Assembly (NCBI RefSeq): GCF_018919485.1
Contig: NZ_JAHLMU010000001.1
Coordinates: 1,682,893 to 1,746,892 of the forward strand
DNA from: Psychrobacter sp. TAE2020
Lineage (GTDB): Bacteria; Pseudomonadota; Gammaproteobacteria; Pseudomonadales; Moraxellaceae
Length of the DNA stretch: 64,000 bases
Direction of reading: 5' to 3'
The notes beneath the pieces are model-generated. The model worked only from the letters and a program-made list of their open reading frames with translations, was not told where the DNA came from and searched no databases. Within the stretch, counting starts at the first letter, position 1; every line of letters starts with the position of its first letter. The translations under genes were made by a program, and so were the position numbers. Positions 10,245 to 20,630 of this stretch are shown here, one piece after another.

Positions 10245-11093
10245 ATGAGTCAATTAATTCGTTTACAAGATATCCAAGCTACTCAACGTGACCTAATTGG
10301 TGATGATTACTACGATCCAACAGGTAAAACTGCTTATGGCGTTAATGAAGAAAAGATTGGTAAAATTGATGGCGCTTTAGTAGAAGATACTACTGGCCGT
10401 ATTCGTTATTTAATCGTTGATGCAGGTGGTTGGTTCAGCTCAAAAGAAGTATTAGTACCAGCAGGTTTAGCTCGTATCGTTGGTGATGATGTATTCTTTG
10501 ATAGCTTAACTAAATCCCAAGTAGAAGCCATGGAGCAATACGACCATGACTATCAGTATAGTTATAAAGAGCAGTATGAGAACGATCGCAAAACTTTTGT
10601 TGCTGATACTATCCCTACAGAAGAGCGTATGGACATTACTGATACCTCTTACAATGCGCCAAACACTTTAGAGCTGTTAGAAGAACGTTTAACAGTAAAT
10701 AAAGACCGTATTGTAGCTGGTCTAGTAAAAGTAGGTAAGCATGTAGTTACTGAAGAACGTAACGTAGAAGTAGAGCTTGAAGAAGAGCATGCTCATATTG
10801 AACGTACTAACGTAGATCGTCCAACTGATCGTCGTATCGGTGATGCTAACGGTAATGAAACTGTTGAAGTACAGTTAGAAGCAGAGCGTGCTAACGTTGC
10901 TAAACAAACTTTCGTCACTGAAGAAGTAAATGTAGGCAAAACGACTCAAAGCCATACTGAAACTATCGTAGAAACTATTCAGCGTGAAGAGTTAAACATC
11001 GATCGTGATGGTAATGTAGTTGATGCTAACGGCTCACTATACGAAAATGATAGTATCACTGCTGAAGATGTACGTAGAGCTCGTGGTATGTAA
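10245..11093 (+). CDS. PRC-barrel plus DUF2382 (YsnF/AvaK) domain protein
   Basis: A 282-residue soluble protein. Residues 1-100 form a PRC-barrel-like domain (GKIDGALVEDTTGRIRYLI, then WFSSKEVLVPAGL). Residues about 140-265 match the YsnF/AvaK DUF2382 pattern: LELLEERLTVNKDRIVAG, KVGKHVVTEERNVEVELEEE, VEVQLEAERANVAKQTFVTE and REELNIDRDGNV. DUF2382 proteins are usually linked to general stress, but no biochemical role is established. No signal peptide is seen. The composition is strongly acidic with a high Glu/Val content. A second DUF2382 gene without the PRC barrel lies 537 bases downstream. A terminator follows, so the two are probably separate transcripts. Confidence 0.86.
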   Translation: MSQLIRLQDIQATQRDLIGDDYYDPTGKTAYGVNEEKIGKIDGALVEDTTGRIRYLIVDAGGWFSSKEVLVPAGLARIVGDDVFFDSLTKSQVEAMEQYDHDYQYSYKEQYENDRKTFVADTIPTEERMDITDTSYNAPNTLELLEERLTVNKDRIVAGLVKVGKHVVTEERNVEVELEEEHAHIERTNVDRPTDRRIGDANGNETVEVQLEAERANVAKQTFVTEEVNVGKTTQSHTETIVETIQREELNIDRDGNVVDANGSLYENDSITAEDVRRARGM

Positions 11094-11191
11094 TAAGCTA
11101 AAGATTAACTGCCTAGTTTATTTTATTAGACCGTTAATCGTTAAGTGCAGTTATTAGTAAGGACTGTTACTTATATTACTTAGCAAATTAA

Positions 11192-11219
11192 GGCCAGAGC
11201 CTGTCTCTGGTCTTTTTTT
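11192..11219 (+). terminator. Rho-independent terminator
   Basis: GGCCAGAG pairs with CTCTGGTC (one wobble), loop CCTGT, then a run of seven T. It ends the PRC/DUF2382 transcript. Confidence 0.88.
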
Positions 11220-11277
11220 GTGTCAGACTCATATTGCAATTCTTTGCAGTAATCTATGCTAAATTGAGTAATCGATT

Positions 11278-11401
11278 AAGTTATTTAGTCCCTTTAATCT
11301 TTGCAAAGCTATAACTTTAATTTTGACAAAAAATCTTACCTTAGCGCTTATTTTATTTTCTATTAATATTTTTTTATCTAAAATAATATCAGTATTAATA
11401 A
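11278..11401. repeat. Direct repeat, copy 1 of 2 (124 bp)
   Basis: This 124-base block is repeated, apparently without gaps and at roughly 80% identity, at 11426-11549. Shared anchors are AAGTTATT, TTTAATCTT, TTAATTTTG, CAAAAAATCTTA, GATT/TATTTTATTTT and TTAATAA. Copy 1 is closer to the preceding terminator and faces no start codon. Confidence 0.8.
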
Positions 11402-11425
11402 TTATGCTGAATATAATGGTCAACT

Positions 11426-11549
11426 AAGTTATTCAGTATCTTTAATCTTCCCACATGCATAGCATTAATTTTGGCAAAAAATCTTATCTTAGCACTGATT
11501 TTATTTTCCATTAATAATTTTTTCTCTGTAATAATATTGGTGTTAATAA
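11426..11549. repeat. Direct repeat, copy 2 of 2 (124 bp)
   Basis: Second copy of the block at 11278-11401, same length, offset 148 bases. It sits directly upstream of the second DUF2382 gene (start 11631), so it may contain that gene's promoter or leader. The rest of the 11220-11630 gap holds no open frame of note. Confidence 0.8.
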
Positions 11550-11630
11550 AGTTAGTAGTAACAATAAAAGCTCTTTGATAACTATACTGTACCGACTATA
11601 AAAAACATACTAACCATAAGGATTTGAATA

Positions 11631-12254
11631 ATGACTATCAATAATAATCTAAACGAGCATCCTAATCTACCCCCTACCGATGCTGATAATAACGCTATGC
11701 TTACTGATAGAAGCGCTGATAATAAACTGCCTGCCCCTGACTATAGTGCAGATAAAGCAGAAATGGCTATGAACGCAGGTGATGGTTATCTAGAACTTTT
11801 AGAAGAGCGTCCAATAGTTAATAAAGAGCGCTTAGATATTGGCCGAGTCACGGTGACTAAGCATACTCGTACTAAAACTATTGAAGTGCCTATTGAGCTG
11901 ATAGAAGAATATATTACCGTGCAAACTGAGTATCATGACGCTGAAAGTCAGGATCTGTTATCAGGCAGCTACGATGATAAAGACATCTTACGCCGTGTCG
12001 AGCCTTCATTAGCTAGTAATGCCGTAGTAACGATAAATGATAAACAAGTTACCATCGGTGATGCTCCTATTGAAATTGTCATCTCTCGTCAAGTGGCTAC
12101 TATCACCAAAGAAACTTATGCCATTCAGGAAGTTGCTATTAGCAAGAGTGTTCATACTCATGTCGATAATATAGCTATTGAATTAAAACATGAAGAACTT
12201 GATGTCCGTGAAGAAGGGTTCTTGGATCATAACAATACCCCTATCACTAAGTAG
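11631..12254 (+). CDS. DUF2382 domain protein
   Basis: A 207-residue protein with a Pro/Asn/Asp-rich N-terminal 45 residues, then a DUF2382 domain: YLELLEERPIVNKERLDIG, RVTVTKHTRTKTIEVPIEL, VTIGDAPIEIVISRQVATI and IELKHEELDVREEG. It lacks the PRC barrel of the neighbouring paralogue at 10245. AAGGATTTGAATA precedes the ATG. No signal peptide is visible. It is likely stress-related by family; the exact role is unknown. After the stop, a short tandem GATACTGAG(C/T)AGTT repeat occurs (12257-12290). Confidence 0.84.
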   Translation: MTINNNLNEHPNLPPTDADNNAMLTDRSADNKLPAPDYSADKAEMAMNAGDGYLELLEERPIVNKERLDIGRVTVTKHTRTKTIEVPIELIEEYITVQTEYHDAESQDLLSGSYDDKDILRRVEPSLASNAVVTINDKQVTIGDAPIEIVISRQVATITKETYAIQEVAISKSVHTHVDNIAIELKHEELDVREEGFLDHNNTPITK

Positions 12255-12433
12255 TCATGATACTGAGCAGTTGAGATACTGAGTAGTTAAGATACTCAGT
12301 ATTTACTGCTATGGTCTATACTTTTAGCTACAATCCTTTTAATTATAGGACTTATAGTTATAGGAATTATAGCTACAAGCTTTGATTTCTAAGATAGTAT
12401 TAGTTGTAACCCTCGATCCTAAAAACTGCCAAT

Positions 12434-12462
12434 AAAAAAGCAACGATTACGTTGCTTTTTTT
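12434..12462. terminator. Bidirectional terminator between convergent genes
   Basis: GCAACG, loop ATTA, CGTTGC, flanked by a six-A run on the left and a seven-T run on the right. It serves the DUF2382 gene (plus) and the lipoprotein gene (minus). Confidence 0.9.
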
Positions 12463-12515
12463 ATTGCTAATTATTGATGTACTCTCAGTAGCTTAACAAG
12501 CTACTAAACTTATAA

Positions 12516-13049
12516 TTAGCCGGTCTTATTACACTGATAAGTTTCGACTTTAGACTCATCGGCACCTGCGGTACGTATTACTCCAGTTTCACGTTCGGTA
12601 TGGGCGACTCGCCACTGTACAAATCCTTCCGTACCATCCATCGCTGTTGCGCCTTCAAACACTTCAGGATTAGAACCTTCGTTAGTCTGTTCTAAACTAA
12701 CTGTTCCTTTATTAGTCACTAGCACTACCGTGTTTTCTTCATCTTTATAAGTCGCTTGTACTTTAAGCTCAGGTGCGCATAAATAGAGCATTTGAATAAC
12801 GCCAGTATTTACTGAAGCGATAGTATCATCCGCTATTTCACTAGCTGGGGCATCATCAGTCGCCACTACTATATCATTTGGCTCTGCAGGATCTGCAGAC
12901 ATAGGTGCTGGCTGTTCAGCATTAATATTATTTTCTAAGCTTGGTTCTGGTTCTGGCTGTTGCTGACAAGCGCTAATGCTAATCATACTAGCTAGTAAAC
13001 CCGCAGTAACAACAGACGACCGGATTTTTTTTAGTGATGCTAAATTCAT
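12516..13049 (-). CDS. Lipoprotein with MliC-like C-terminal domain
   Basis: A 177-residue predicted lipoprotein: the basic N-terminus and hydrophobic stretch end in lipobox ISAC, with Cys28 the lipidated residue. An acidic Pro/Glu/Asp-rich linker runs to about residue 80. The remaining approximately 95 residues look like the MliC (C-type lysozyme inhibitor) fold: LYLCAPELKVQATYKDEEN, then VVLVTNKGTVSLEQT, a single conserved Trp (FVQWRV), and a C-terminal YQC, giving the Cys pair expected in that family. The usual SGARY-type inhibitory loop is not evident, so lysozyme inhibition is uncertain. GAGTAGAATATG-type spacing supports the ATG. Confidence 0.65.
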   Translation of the reverse strand: MNLASLKKIRSSVVTAGLLASMISISACQQQPEPEPSLENNINAEQPAPMSADPAEPNDIVVATDDAPASEIADDTIASVNTGVIQMLYLCAPELKVQATYKDEENTVVLVTNKGTVSLEQTNEGSNPEVFEGATAMDGTEGFVQWRVAHTERETGVIRTAGADESKVETYQCNKTG

Positions 13050-13178
13050 ATTCTACTCCTACAGTGATATGCTAAATACTATAGCGTGTCCAACTATTAG
13101 CGCCTACTTGCAATTTGTAAGCAATGATTGTTTAACACGCCCCCAATAACTATACAGTAGATTGACTACTCGCTAAAC

Positions 13179-13212
13179 AAAAAAATGCCCATCGCTATTA
13201 TTAACAATGGAC
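13179..13212 (-). terminator. Probable secA terminator
   Basis: Read on the minus strand, GTCCATTG pairs with CGATGGGC (with wobbles), followed by CATTTTTTTG. An additional perfect 9-bp hairpin lies just before it at 13221-13248 (ATCAGCAGT / ACTGCTGAT) without its own U-tract. Confidence 0.65.
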
Positions 13213-13265
13213 ACTATACAATCAGCAGTAACCCTGTTAACTGCTGATACTAAAGGTGATATCTA

Positions 13266-16073
13266 CTAAATCTTACCGTGACATTGTTTATATTTAAGGT
13301 TTGAGCCACAAGGACAAGGAGCATTACGACTAACATTCATATTGGTATAAGGGTTTGGCTCAGTATTGTCTACATTATTACTGGCAGTAGCAGCACCACC
13401 ACTAAGGTTGACACTCATATTACCATTATTACGCGCGGGCTGAGTATCCTGGCTAGTGTCGGCTAGCTGTTGAACCTCACCATTGATACCACTAGCATCG
13501 GTATGCTCAAATTGCATTTGCATACGCTCACGATCTGCACGTTGCTGTACTTCTAAGGCCTCTAACTCTGCTTTGCTAGGAATATGCACTCGCGATAGAT
13601 CTTGTACCGTTTCTGATTTGATAGCAGCGAGCATCATTTGGAACAGCTCGAACGATTCACGCTTGTATTCTTGCTCTGGGTTCTTTTGCGCATAGCCACG
13701 TAAGTGAATACCTTTACGCAACTGATCCATTTGGGTCAAATGCTCTTTCCAATGCTTATCTAAGCTTTGCAGCATAAAATGACGCTCAAGTTGGGCGGCG
13801 CTCTCCTCACCCATTTGCTCACGGCGTTGATGATAGTGCTCTAACGCAGTTTCGACAATTTTCGCTCGCAAGCCTTCTTCATCGAGACGACGGTCTTGAT
13901 CTAACCAATCGTTAATCGGCATATACAACTTAAATTCATTTTCAAGCTCATCCTCTAAGCCATCGACATTCCACTGATCATCGATCGAACCTGGTGGAAT
14001 AAACTGATTGATCATAGCGTTGTAAACTTCTTTAGTCATCACTTCAATAGCGACTAAAAGATCTGTTTCAGCAAGTAGGTCATCACGCTGACCATAAATG
14101 ACTTTACGCTGGTCGTTAGCAACATCATCGTATTTTAGTAGATTTTTACGGGCATCAAAATCGCGACTCTCAACTTTACCTTGCGCATTTTCAATAGATT
14201 TAGACACCATTTTATGTTCAATAGCTTCGTCCTCTTTTAGACCCATGGCGCGCATCATGTTGACTACTCGATCACCAGCAAAGATACGCATCAAGTCATC
14301 TTCTAATGATAGGAAGAAACGTGACATACCTGGATCTCCTTGACGACCGGCGCGACCACGCAATTGGTTATCGATGCGACGTGATTCATGACGCTCAGAA
14401 CCGATAATATGTAGGCCGCCTGCCGCAACCACTTGGTCATGCTTAATCTGCCATTGAGCTTTTAGACCTTTCATCTCCTCTGGACTGACAGATTCAGGAT
14501 CTTCAATGAAAGATTGCCAGTTTCCACCCAAGATAATGTCGGTACCACGACCAGCCATGTTGGTTGCGATAGTGACCGCCTTAGGACTACCGGCCTGTGC
14601 AATGATTTCAGCTTCACGCTCATGTTGCTTTGCGTTTAGAACGTTATGTTTCACGCCTTCTTGATCGAGTAAATACGATAATTCTTCACTGGCCTCAATA
14701 GTGGCAGTACCTACTAGTACTGGCGCTCCTTTGGCTTGAATCTCTTTTATCTCACGAATAATACCTTGGTATTTACCCAGCTTAGTCAAAAATATTTGAT
14801 CATCTAGATCGACCCGTGCAATCGGCATATGAGTTGGAATAACAATTACATCCAAATCATAAGTTGACTTAAACTCTGCCGCTTCTGTATCAGCAGTACC
14901 TGTCATGCCCGATAACTTGTCATAAAGACGGAAAAAGTTCTGAAAAGTAGTAGTCGCTAGCGTCTGGTTCTCAGCTTGGATTTCAGCACCTTCTTTGGCT
15001 TCAACCGCTTGATGCAGACCCTCTGACCAGCGACGGCCCGGCATAGTACGACCAGTGTTTTCATCGACGATGACCACTTCGCCATCATCAACAATATAGT
15101 GGACGTTTTTCACAAAAATATGATGGGCACGAATAGCAGCTTGTACGTGAGCCAATAAGGGTAATCGACTAGGGCTGTAGAGACTTTCTTCAGGACCTAA
15201 CTCACCAACTTCGATCAAAAAGCTCTCTATTTTTTCATAGCCTTTTTCGCTGATTTCTATCTGACGGTTCTTTTCATCGATCCAGAAGTCTTCTTCTTCG
15301 TTATTCTTATTGGCTTCTTCATCTTTTGAGCGTACTAATAGCGGAATAATATTATTAATCAGCGCATACATCCGTGATGAGTCTTCGGCTTGGCCTGAGA
15401 TAATCAGCGGCGTACGAGCTTCATCAATTAGGATAGAGTCAATCTCATCGATGATACAATAGTTTAAAGGACGTTGCTTTTTGTCTTTTAAACTAAATAC
15501 CATATTATCGCGCAGGTAATCGAAGCCATACTCGTTGTTAGTACCATAAGTGATATCAGCTTGATAGGCGTCGACTTTTTCTTGTCCAGGCTGCTGCGAG
15601 TAAATAACGCCAACTTTTAGACCCAAAAAGTTAAATAAAGGACGGTTCAAATCGGCATCACGAGCGGCTAGATAGTCATTGACTGTGACTACATGTACGC
15701 CTTTGCCACTAATACCATTTAGGTAGATGGCTAGAGTAGCCATCAAAGTTTTACCTTCACCGGTCTTCATTTCAGCGATCTTGCCTTCATGTAAGGTGAT
15801 ACCACCGATTAGCTGTACATCATAATGGCGCATGCCAGTAATACGTAACGAGGCTTCACGGCAGACGGCAAAAGCTTCTGGCAGTAATGCATCTAAACTC
15901 TCGCCCTTTTTAAAGCGCTCTTTGAACTCCACAGTTTTCTGTTGTAGCTGTTCATCAGATAAGGCTTGTGTAGCAGCCTCATGAGCGTTAATTTTGATAA
16001 CTACTCGACGCATGCGCTTTAGTTCACGGTCATTCTTAGTACCAACAACACTACCTACAATCTTTGATAACAT
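13266..16073 (-). CDS. secA: Protein translocase ATPase SecA
   Basis: The motor ATPase that pushes unfolded preproteins through SecYEG. At 935 residues it is normal length for gammaproteobacteria. Walker A appears in [15 protein letters not shown] (about residue 103), Walker B/DEAD in [18 protein letters not shown], motif VI in [19 protein letters not shown], and the preprotein crosslinking and helical scaffold domains follow. A Gln/Asn-rich linker leads to the C-terminal zinc motif [15 protein letters not shown], which binds SecB and phospholipid. The start ATG is the conserved MLSKIVG. Divergent from mutS. Confidence 0.98.
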   Translation of the reverse strand: MLSKIVGSVVGTKNDRELKRMRRVVIKINAHEAATQALSDEQLQQKTVEFKERFKKGESLDALLPEAFAVCREASLRITGMRHYDVQLIGGITLHEGKIAEMKTGEGKTLMATLAIYLNGISGKGVHVVTVNDYLAARDADLNRPLFNFLGLKVGVIYSQQPGQEKVDAYQADITYGTNNEYGFDYLRDNMVFSLKDKKQRPLNYCIIDEIDSILIDEARTPLIISGQAEDSSRMYALINNIIPLLVRSKDEEANKNNEEEDFWIDEKNRQIEISEKGYEKIESFLIEVGELGPEESLYSPSRLPLLAHVQAAIRAHHIFVKNVHYIVDDGEVVIVDENTGRTMPGRRWSEGLHQAVEAKEGAEIQAENQTLATTTFQNFFRLYDKLSGMTGTADTEAAEFKSTYDLDVIVIPTHMPIARVDLDDQIFLTKLGKYQGIIREIKEIQAKGAPVLVGTATIEASEELSYLLDQEGVKHNVLNAKQHEREAEIIAQAGSPKAVTIATNMAGRGTDIILGGNWQSFIEDPESVSPEEMKGLKAQWQIKHDQVVAAGGLHIIGSERHESRRIDNQLRGRAGRQGDPGMSRFFLSLEDDLMRIFAGDRVVNMMRAMGLKEDEAIEHKMVSKSIENAQGKVESRDFDARKNLLKYDDVANDQRKVIYGQRDDLLAETDLLVAIEVMTKEVYNAMINQFIPPGSIDDQWNVDGLEDELENEFKLYMPINDWLDQDRRLDEEGLRAKIVETALEHYHQRREQMGEESAAQLERHFMLQSLDKHWKEHLTQMDQLRKGIHLRGYAQKNPEQEYKRESFELFQMMLAAIKSETVQDLSRVHIPSKAELEALEVQQRADRERMQMQFEHTDASGINGEVQQLADTSQDTQPARNNGNMSVNLSGGAATASNNVDNTEPNPYTNMNVSRNAPCPCGSNLKYKQCHGKI

Positions 16074-16566
16074 AATTTTTAACCTATAAGAATATTTGAT
16101 GATTAACGTTCAGTAGTCAAAGCTTAGCCCGCTGTTTTATTATCACTGTCGTTATTCGACTATTATTAGCAGCGTAGCTTGCTTGACTATCATTACTGGT
16201 ATTATTAGTGCTACTTGCCCGTTTGACCGTTGGTAACTGACAATCATTATTTGATTAATATTCGTCAACTGGCTAGCAAGATAATCAACTGGCTAGCCGT
16301 CTATTAAGGATGCCGCCATTATATATGGTTATGATGCTGTTGGATACAAGGGCAATAAGCAGATATTTGCTGAGGTGAATTAGTGCTAAGGCATGTTAAA
16401 ATAGCCTTTATTATTACCAGTTTATAGCTTTACTTAGCCAATTATCCACCTCCACACTTGCCCTCACCTAGTTAAACTATTTTTTCAATAGCAACAAATA
16501 AACGATCCAAGGGTGTTCAAGCCTACTTTGTTAGAACACCCTTATTAGAAATAGAAGAGACTGTGC
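16074..16566. other. secA-mutS divergent intergenic region
   Basis: About 490 bases carrying promoters of both genes. It contains a 13-bp direct repeat TCAACTGGCTAGC at 16264 and 16284 (20-bp period) and, close to mutS, a strong hairpin (listed separately). No gene is supported. Confidence 0.5.
16509..16543 (+). promoter_or_regulatory. Leader hairpin immediately upstream of mutS
   Basis: AAGGGTGTTC and GAACACCCTT form a perfect 10-bp stem with a 15-nt loop. The hairpin ends 23 nt before the mutS ATG and just before the AGAAGAGA ribosome site. No run of T follows, so it is not a standard terminator; it may stabilise or regulate the mutS messenger. Confidence 0.55.
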
Positions 16567-19500
16567 ATGACTGCTAAATCCACTACCCCGAAAAAACATT
16601 TATCAGACTCGCTATCTGACCATATCTTAGACAATCTAGCCTCTAAGTGTTTGACTATCGGTGATACTGTTTATGACTTGGCCGATCACACCCCGATGAT
16701 GGTGCAGTATCTAACGATGAAAGCCAACTATCCACAAGCGTTATTACTATATCGGATGGGCGACTTTTACGAGTTGTTTTTTGAGGACGCTAAACGTGCT
16801 GCGCAAATTCTAGACATCACCTTAACTCGCCGTGGTACTGATAAAGCTGGCCATACTATTGCTATGGCTGGCGTGCCATTTCACGCCGCTGACAGTTATA
16901 TGGCGAGGCTAATTGCTGCAGGACAAACCGTAGTAGTCTGCGAGCAAATCGATGAATCTGCCCCTAGCCAACTCCCTACTATGGGTGCTAAAAGTAACAA
17001 ACAGCAGCCGGAATACGCTAACAAAGATAGCGCTACAGACTCAATGAACAAAGCCAGCAAACCTACTGGTATCATGCGTCGTGAGGTAGTCAAAACGCTT
17101 ACTGCTGGCACTATCACTGATGACGCCTTGATAGCCCCTAATCATCGACCTACTGTAGTGGCTATTGATATTGCAGCCCCTGCCTCAAAAGCTGGCAGCA
17201 AGCGATTATGGCAAGCCGCCATCAGTCAGCTGGACTTAGCCGCAGGAACCTTAACTACCCAAGCCTTAAGCTCACTGTCAACCATCAGCACGACTACTGA
17301 CAGCGTTAAAGACTTACAGCAGCAAATGCTAACGGTGTTAGCCCGTTTTGCCCCCAGTGAATGTATCGTCAGCGAAGCCCTGATTGACAGGGTCGGCGAA
17401 GAGTGGATGCTCTGGTTACGCGGTCATCTTGACTGTCCAATCATCGAAGTGGCGGCTAATGACTTTTATCGAGATCATGCCGCAACGACTTTGTGCCAAC
17501 AGTTCGATGTACAGCGCCTTGATGGGCTAGGTATCCTCGATGTGCCGCTATCGCAGACTAGCTGTGCCGCCCTTATCCACTATGCCAGACAGACTCAGCA
17601 ACGCCATGTGCCACAAGTGAATCAGCTGATTGTTGAGCACCATGATGACTATTTAATTATCGATGCCAACAGTCAGCAAAACTTGGAGCTATTTAGCCCA
17701 GTCAGTGTCAATGGGACTTCACTTATATCAGTAGTCAATCACTGCAAGACCCCAATGGGTCGACGTCTATTAGTTCAACAAATGCAACGGCCATTGCGGC
17801 AACATAGCCGGATCAATCAGCGCTTAGAAGCTATTACTAGCTTGCTAAAAAACCAACAGGCTTTGAGCAACGATAAGCCGTCGAATATTAGCGGTAAAGC
17901 AGCTCCGTCTTTGGTACAAAACCTGCGACAAACTTTAAACAGTATCGGTGATATTGAGCGCATCAGTAGTCGTATCGCCTTGATGAGTGCTAAACCACGA
18001 GACTTACGTAAGCTGGCTGATGGCATTGCTAATTGTGATCAGTTAAGCGTGCTACTTAGTGCCATTGAGCTAGATCCTGCGTCTACTAGTCGACAGAACT
18101 GCCTATTGACTAGCCTAATCGAGCAATTGCCTGCCCGGCTGCCAGTCCTGCAACAGACTGCGCACCTGATTGATAACGCTATCCTCGTTGAGCCACCTGC
18201 TCATATTCGTGATGGTGGTATGTTAGCAATGGGTTTTGATGAGGAATTCGATCGCTTAAGCCATCTGCATGATAATATTCAGACTACCCTTGATGAGATG
18301 GTCGAGCAACAGCGTCAATCTCATCAACTGACTAACTTAAAAGTTGGTTTTAATAGAGTCAGCGGGTTTTATTTTGAACTGCCAAAAATGCAAGCTCAGC
18401 ATGCACCTGCTCACTTTATTCGTCGGCAAACGCTAAAAAATAGCGAGCGCTTCATTACTGATGAACTTAAAGAAGTCGAAACTGAGTATCTGGAGGCGCA
18501 AACCTTAGCGCTAGCTCGAGAAAAGGAACTTTATCAGCAGCTGCTGATTACTTTAAGCGGTAATCTAGCACCACTACAGCAGTTAAGTGCTGCTCTTGCC
18601 CAACTCGATGTGTTAACCAATTGGGCACAACTGGCTTGTACTTATAACTGGCAACGTCCGCTGATGACTAACGACTCTTTAGATAAGTCGGTCGCCTTTA
18701 AAAACAGCACAGATAGTGAAGATAGCGATCAGCAAAATCAAATTAATTTTGATCAGCAAGCAACAAGCCAACACCAGCTTCATAGCCAAACTAGCATCAA
18801 CCACAATGGCAGTAGCCAAACCAGCATCGACATTATCGCTGGTCGCCACTTAGTAGTCGAAGCAGCACTCAATCCAACTAGTGCTAGTCTCAATAGTATT
18901 GATACAAAGTTTAGTAGTAGCTTTGTAGCTAATGACTGTCGACTTGGCAGCGCCAGCAATAATGATAATAGACATACTGAACGGCTACTGCTGATTACTG
19001 GCCCTAATATGGGCGGCAAATCAACTTATATGCGCCAAACGGCACTGATAGTGCTGCTCGCTCATTGCGGTAGCTTTGTACCAGCAGCAAGCGCTCGTAT
19101 TGGCGATATTGATCGTATCTTTACTCGTATTGGCTCGGCTGACGACTTAGCTGGTGGCAAATCTACCTTTATGGTAGAGATGATAGAAACCGCTAATATC
19201 CTCAATCAAGCCACTAATAAATCCTTAGTACTAATGGATGAAGTCGGACGTGGAACCGCCACTACCGATGGTCTAGCCATTGCTCATGCTTGCGTCAATA
19301 AGCTGTTGGCTATAGGCTGCTTGACGCTATTCGCTACTCATTACTTTGAGCTAACCCAGTTGGCTGACCTTAGCTATAATGATAAAGCTAACGGTATTCG
19401 CAATGTTCACGTCGCTGCTAGTGACGTCGATGGTCAACTGTTACTATTACACCAAATCCGAGATGGGGCAGCCAGTTCCAGCTTTGGGCTCCATGTCGCT

Positions 19501-19872
19501 AAAATGGCTGGTATTCCAGCAGAAGTACTGGCTGATGCCAAACGCTATTTAGTTGATAATTTAACCGTTACTGATAACAGCGATAACTCAACTGATAAAT
19601 TAACCCTTAAAGCAGCTATCGAGGTTGCGACGGCTGATAACAAAAACGACTTAGCTAATTCAGTAAATGACCAAAGCCAGCAGAGTTATGCGGTTAGTGA
19701 ACAAAAAATAGCTAGTAACACACCACAGCAGGCTATTTTAGATGATACTAATAATCAATATAATCAGCTACTTGCATTGCATAGCACTTTAGATAATACT
19801 GATCCTGACGCTTTGACACCCAAACAAGCTCACGACTTACTTTATAAGCTTAAGCAACTCATTAGATGTTAA
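16567..19872 (+). CDS. mutS: DNA mismatch repair protein MutS, unusually long
   Basis: Recognises base mismatches and short loops, then recruits MutL. The mismatch-reading F-x-E is F67-Y-E69 in GDFYELF; the P-loop GPNMGGKS is at 812-819, with Walker [17 protein letters not shown] and the ATHYFEL switch. At 1101 residues it is about 250 longer than E. coli MutS (853). The extra length is in low-complexity inserts: about 137-165, a Ser/Gln/Asn-rich stretch about 700-765 before the ATPase domain (with SQTSI twice), about 775-800, and a long Asn/Asp-rich linker before the C-terminal MutS tetramer helix region. Core motifs are intact. fdxA follows, as in pseudomonads. Confidence 0.96.
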   Translation: MTAKSTTPKKHLSDSLSDHILDNLASKCLTIGDTVYDLADHTPMMVQYLTMKANYPQALLLYRMGDFYELFFEDAKRAAQILDITLTRRGTDKAGHTIAMAGVPFHAADSYMARLIAAGQTVVVCEQIDESAPSQLPTMGAKSNKQQPEYANKDSATDSMNKASKPTGIMRREVVKTLTAGTITDDALIAPNHRPTVVAIDIAAPASKAGSKRLWQAAISQLDLAAGTLTTQALSSLSTISTTTDSVKDLQQQMLTVLARFAPSECIVSEALIDRVGEEWMLWLRGHLDCPIIEVAANDFYRDHAATTLCQQFDVQRLDGLGILDVPLSQTSCAALIHYARQTQQRHVPQVNQLIVEHHDDYLIIDANSQQNLELFSPVSVNGTSLISVVNHCKTPMGRRLLVQQMQRPLRQHSRINQRLEAITSLLKNQQALSNDKPSNISGKAAPSLVQNLRQTLNSIGDIERISSRIALMSAKPRDLRKLADGIANCDQLSVLLSAIELDPASTSRQNCLLTSLIEQLPARLPVLQQTAHLIDNAILVEPPAHIRDGGMLAMGFDEEFDRLSHLHDNIQTTLDEMVEQQRQSHQLTNLKVGFNRVSGFYFELPKMQAQHAPAHFIRRQTLKNSERFITDELKEVETEYLEAQTLALAREKELYQQLLITLSGNLAPLQQLSAALAQLDVLTNWAQLACTYNWQRPLMTNDSLDKSVAFKNSTDSEDSDQQNQINFDQQATSQHQLHSQTSINHNGSSQTSIDIIAGRHLVVEAALNPTSASLNSIDTKFSSSFVANDCRLGSASNNDNRHTERLLLITGPNMGGKSTYMRQTALIVLLAHCGSFVPAASARIGDIDRIFTRIGSADDLAGGKSTFMVEMIETANILNQATNKSLVLMDEVGRGTATTDGLAIAHACVNKLLAIGCLTLFATHYFELTQLADLSYNDKANGIRNVHVAASDVDGQLLLLHQIRDGAASSSFGLHVAKMAGIPAEVLADAKRYLVDNLTVTDNSDNSTDKLTLKAAIEVATADNKNDLANSVNDQSQQSYAVSEQKIASNTPQQAILDDTNNQYNQLLALHSTLDNTDPDALTPKQAHDLLYKLKQLIRC

Positions 19873-19980
19873 AGGGAATTGTTAAAGTGGCGTAAAAGCG
19901 CTAAAATACGTTTTATTTTTATGTGAATTTTCTTCACTCTATTCAGCACTCAGCCGAACCAATAACAGGTAGCCAACACC

Positions 19981-20304
19981 ATGACCTTTGTCGTTACAGA
20001 TAACTGCATCCTTTGCAAATACACCGACTGCGTGGAAGTTTGTCCGGTGGACTGCTTTTATGAAGGACCGAACTTCCTCGTCATCGATCCTGACGAGTGC
20101 ATCGACTGCGCCTTATGCGAGCCAGAATGCCCAGCTAATGCTATATTTTCAGAAGATGAAGTTCCTAAAGGTCAGGAGATGTTTACTGAGCTCAATGCCG
20201 AGCTGGCACAAAAGTGGCCAAATATTACTGAGATGACTCCAGGACTACCAGAAGCCGAAAAGTGGGATGGTGTTGAAGGTAAGATTCAATATTTAGAGAA
20301 GTAG
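19981..20304 (+). CDS. fdxA: 7-Fe ferredoxin FdxA
   Basis: A small electron carrier (107 residues) with one [3Fe-4S] and one [4Fe-4S] cluster, of the Azotobacter ferredoxin I type. The cysteine pattern is C-x7-C-x3-CPVDCF in the first half and [12 protein letters not shown] in the second. The C-terminal half ([28 protein letters not shown]) is the typical FdxA tail. ACAGGTAG lies upstream of the ATG. It lies about 110 bases after mutS and may be cotranscribed. Confidence 0.95.
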   Translation: MTFVVTDNCILCKYTDCVEVCPVDCFYEGPNFLVIDPDECIDCALCEPECPANAIFSEDEVPKGQEMFTELNAELAQKWPNITEMTPGLPEAEKWDGVEGKIQYLEK

Positions 20305-20328
20305 TTGCAACAAAAGTTTAGACCATAG

Positions 20329-20355
20329 GCTGGGTTTTTTAACCCAGCTTTTTTT
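20329..20355 (+). terminator. Rho-independent terminator after fdxA
   Basis: GCTGGGTT, short T loop, AACCCAGC, then seven T. Confidence 0.92.
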
Positions 20356-20565
20356 ATGTCTCATAATAGGGTACAGCTTATCATTCAGCTTATAAGTGAT
20401 TTTCCACTATGCAAAATTATGATTTTGCACGAGGGTTTGCTAGGCTAAACACAGCCGCAGCCTACACGATATTATCTAGCTTTATTTTTTGTACTTTAAA
20501 ATACGATATTTACTATCAATCAATATGTATAAGTAGCCTTAATTGACAAGATATACTTGCCTTAG

Positions 20566-20591
20566 GCTGGGGCTTTTAGCCCAGCGCTTTT
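20566..20591. terminator. Second GCTGGG hairpin, weak terminator candidate
   Basis: GCTGGG and CCCAGC enclose GCTTTTAG and are followed by GCTTTTG. The sequence resembles the fdxA terminator (TAGGCTGGG...CCCAGC) and may be a backup. It lacks a U-tract on the minus strand, so it is not a clear end for the gene at 20631. The 20356-20565 stretch otherwise holds only a small hairpin (GCAAAAT/ATTTTGC near 20412). Confidence 0.35.
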
Positions 20592-20630
20592 GTAGATATC
20601 GTTGAATACGACATCATTCTTTACTATTTT

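Noticed and set aside
16264..16296. 13-bp direct repeat in the secA-mutS gap as a mobile-element footprint
   Set aside because: Spacing of only 20 bases and no inserted element; a minor local duplication.
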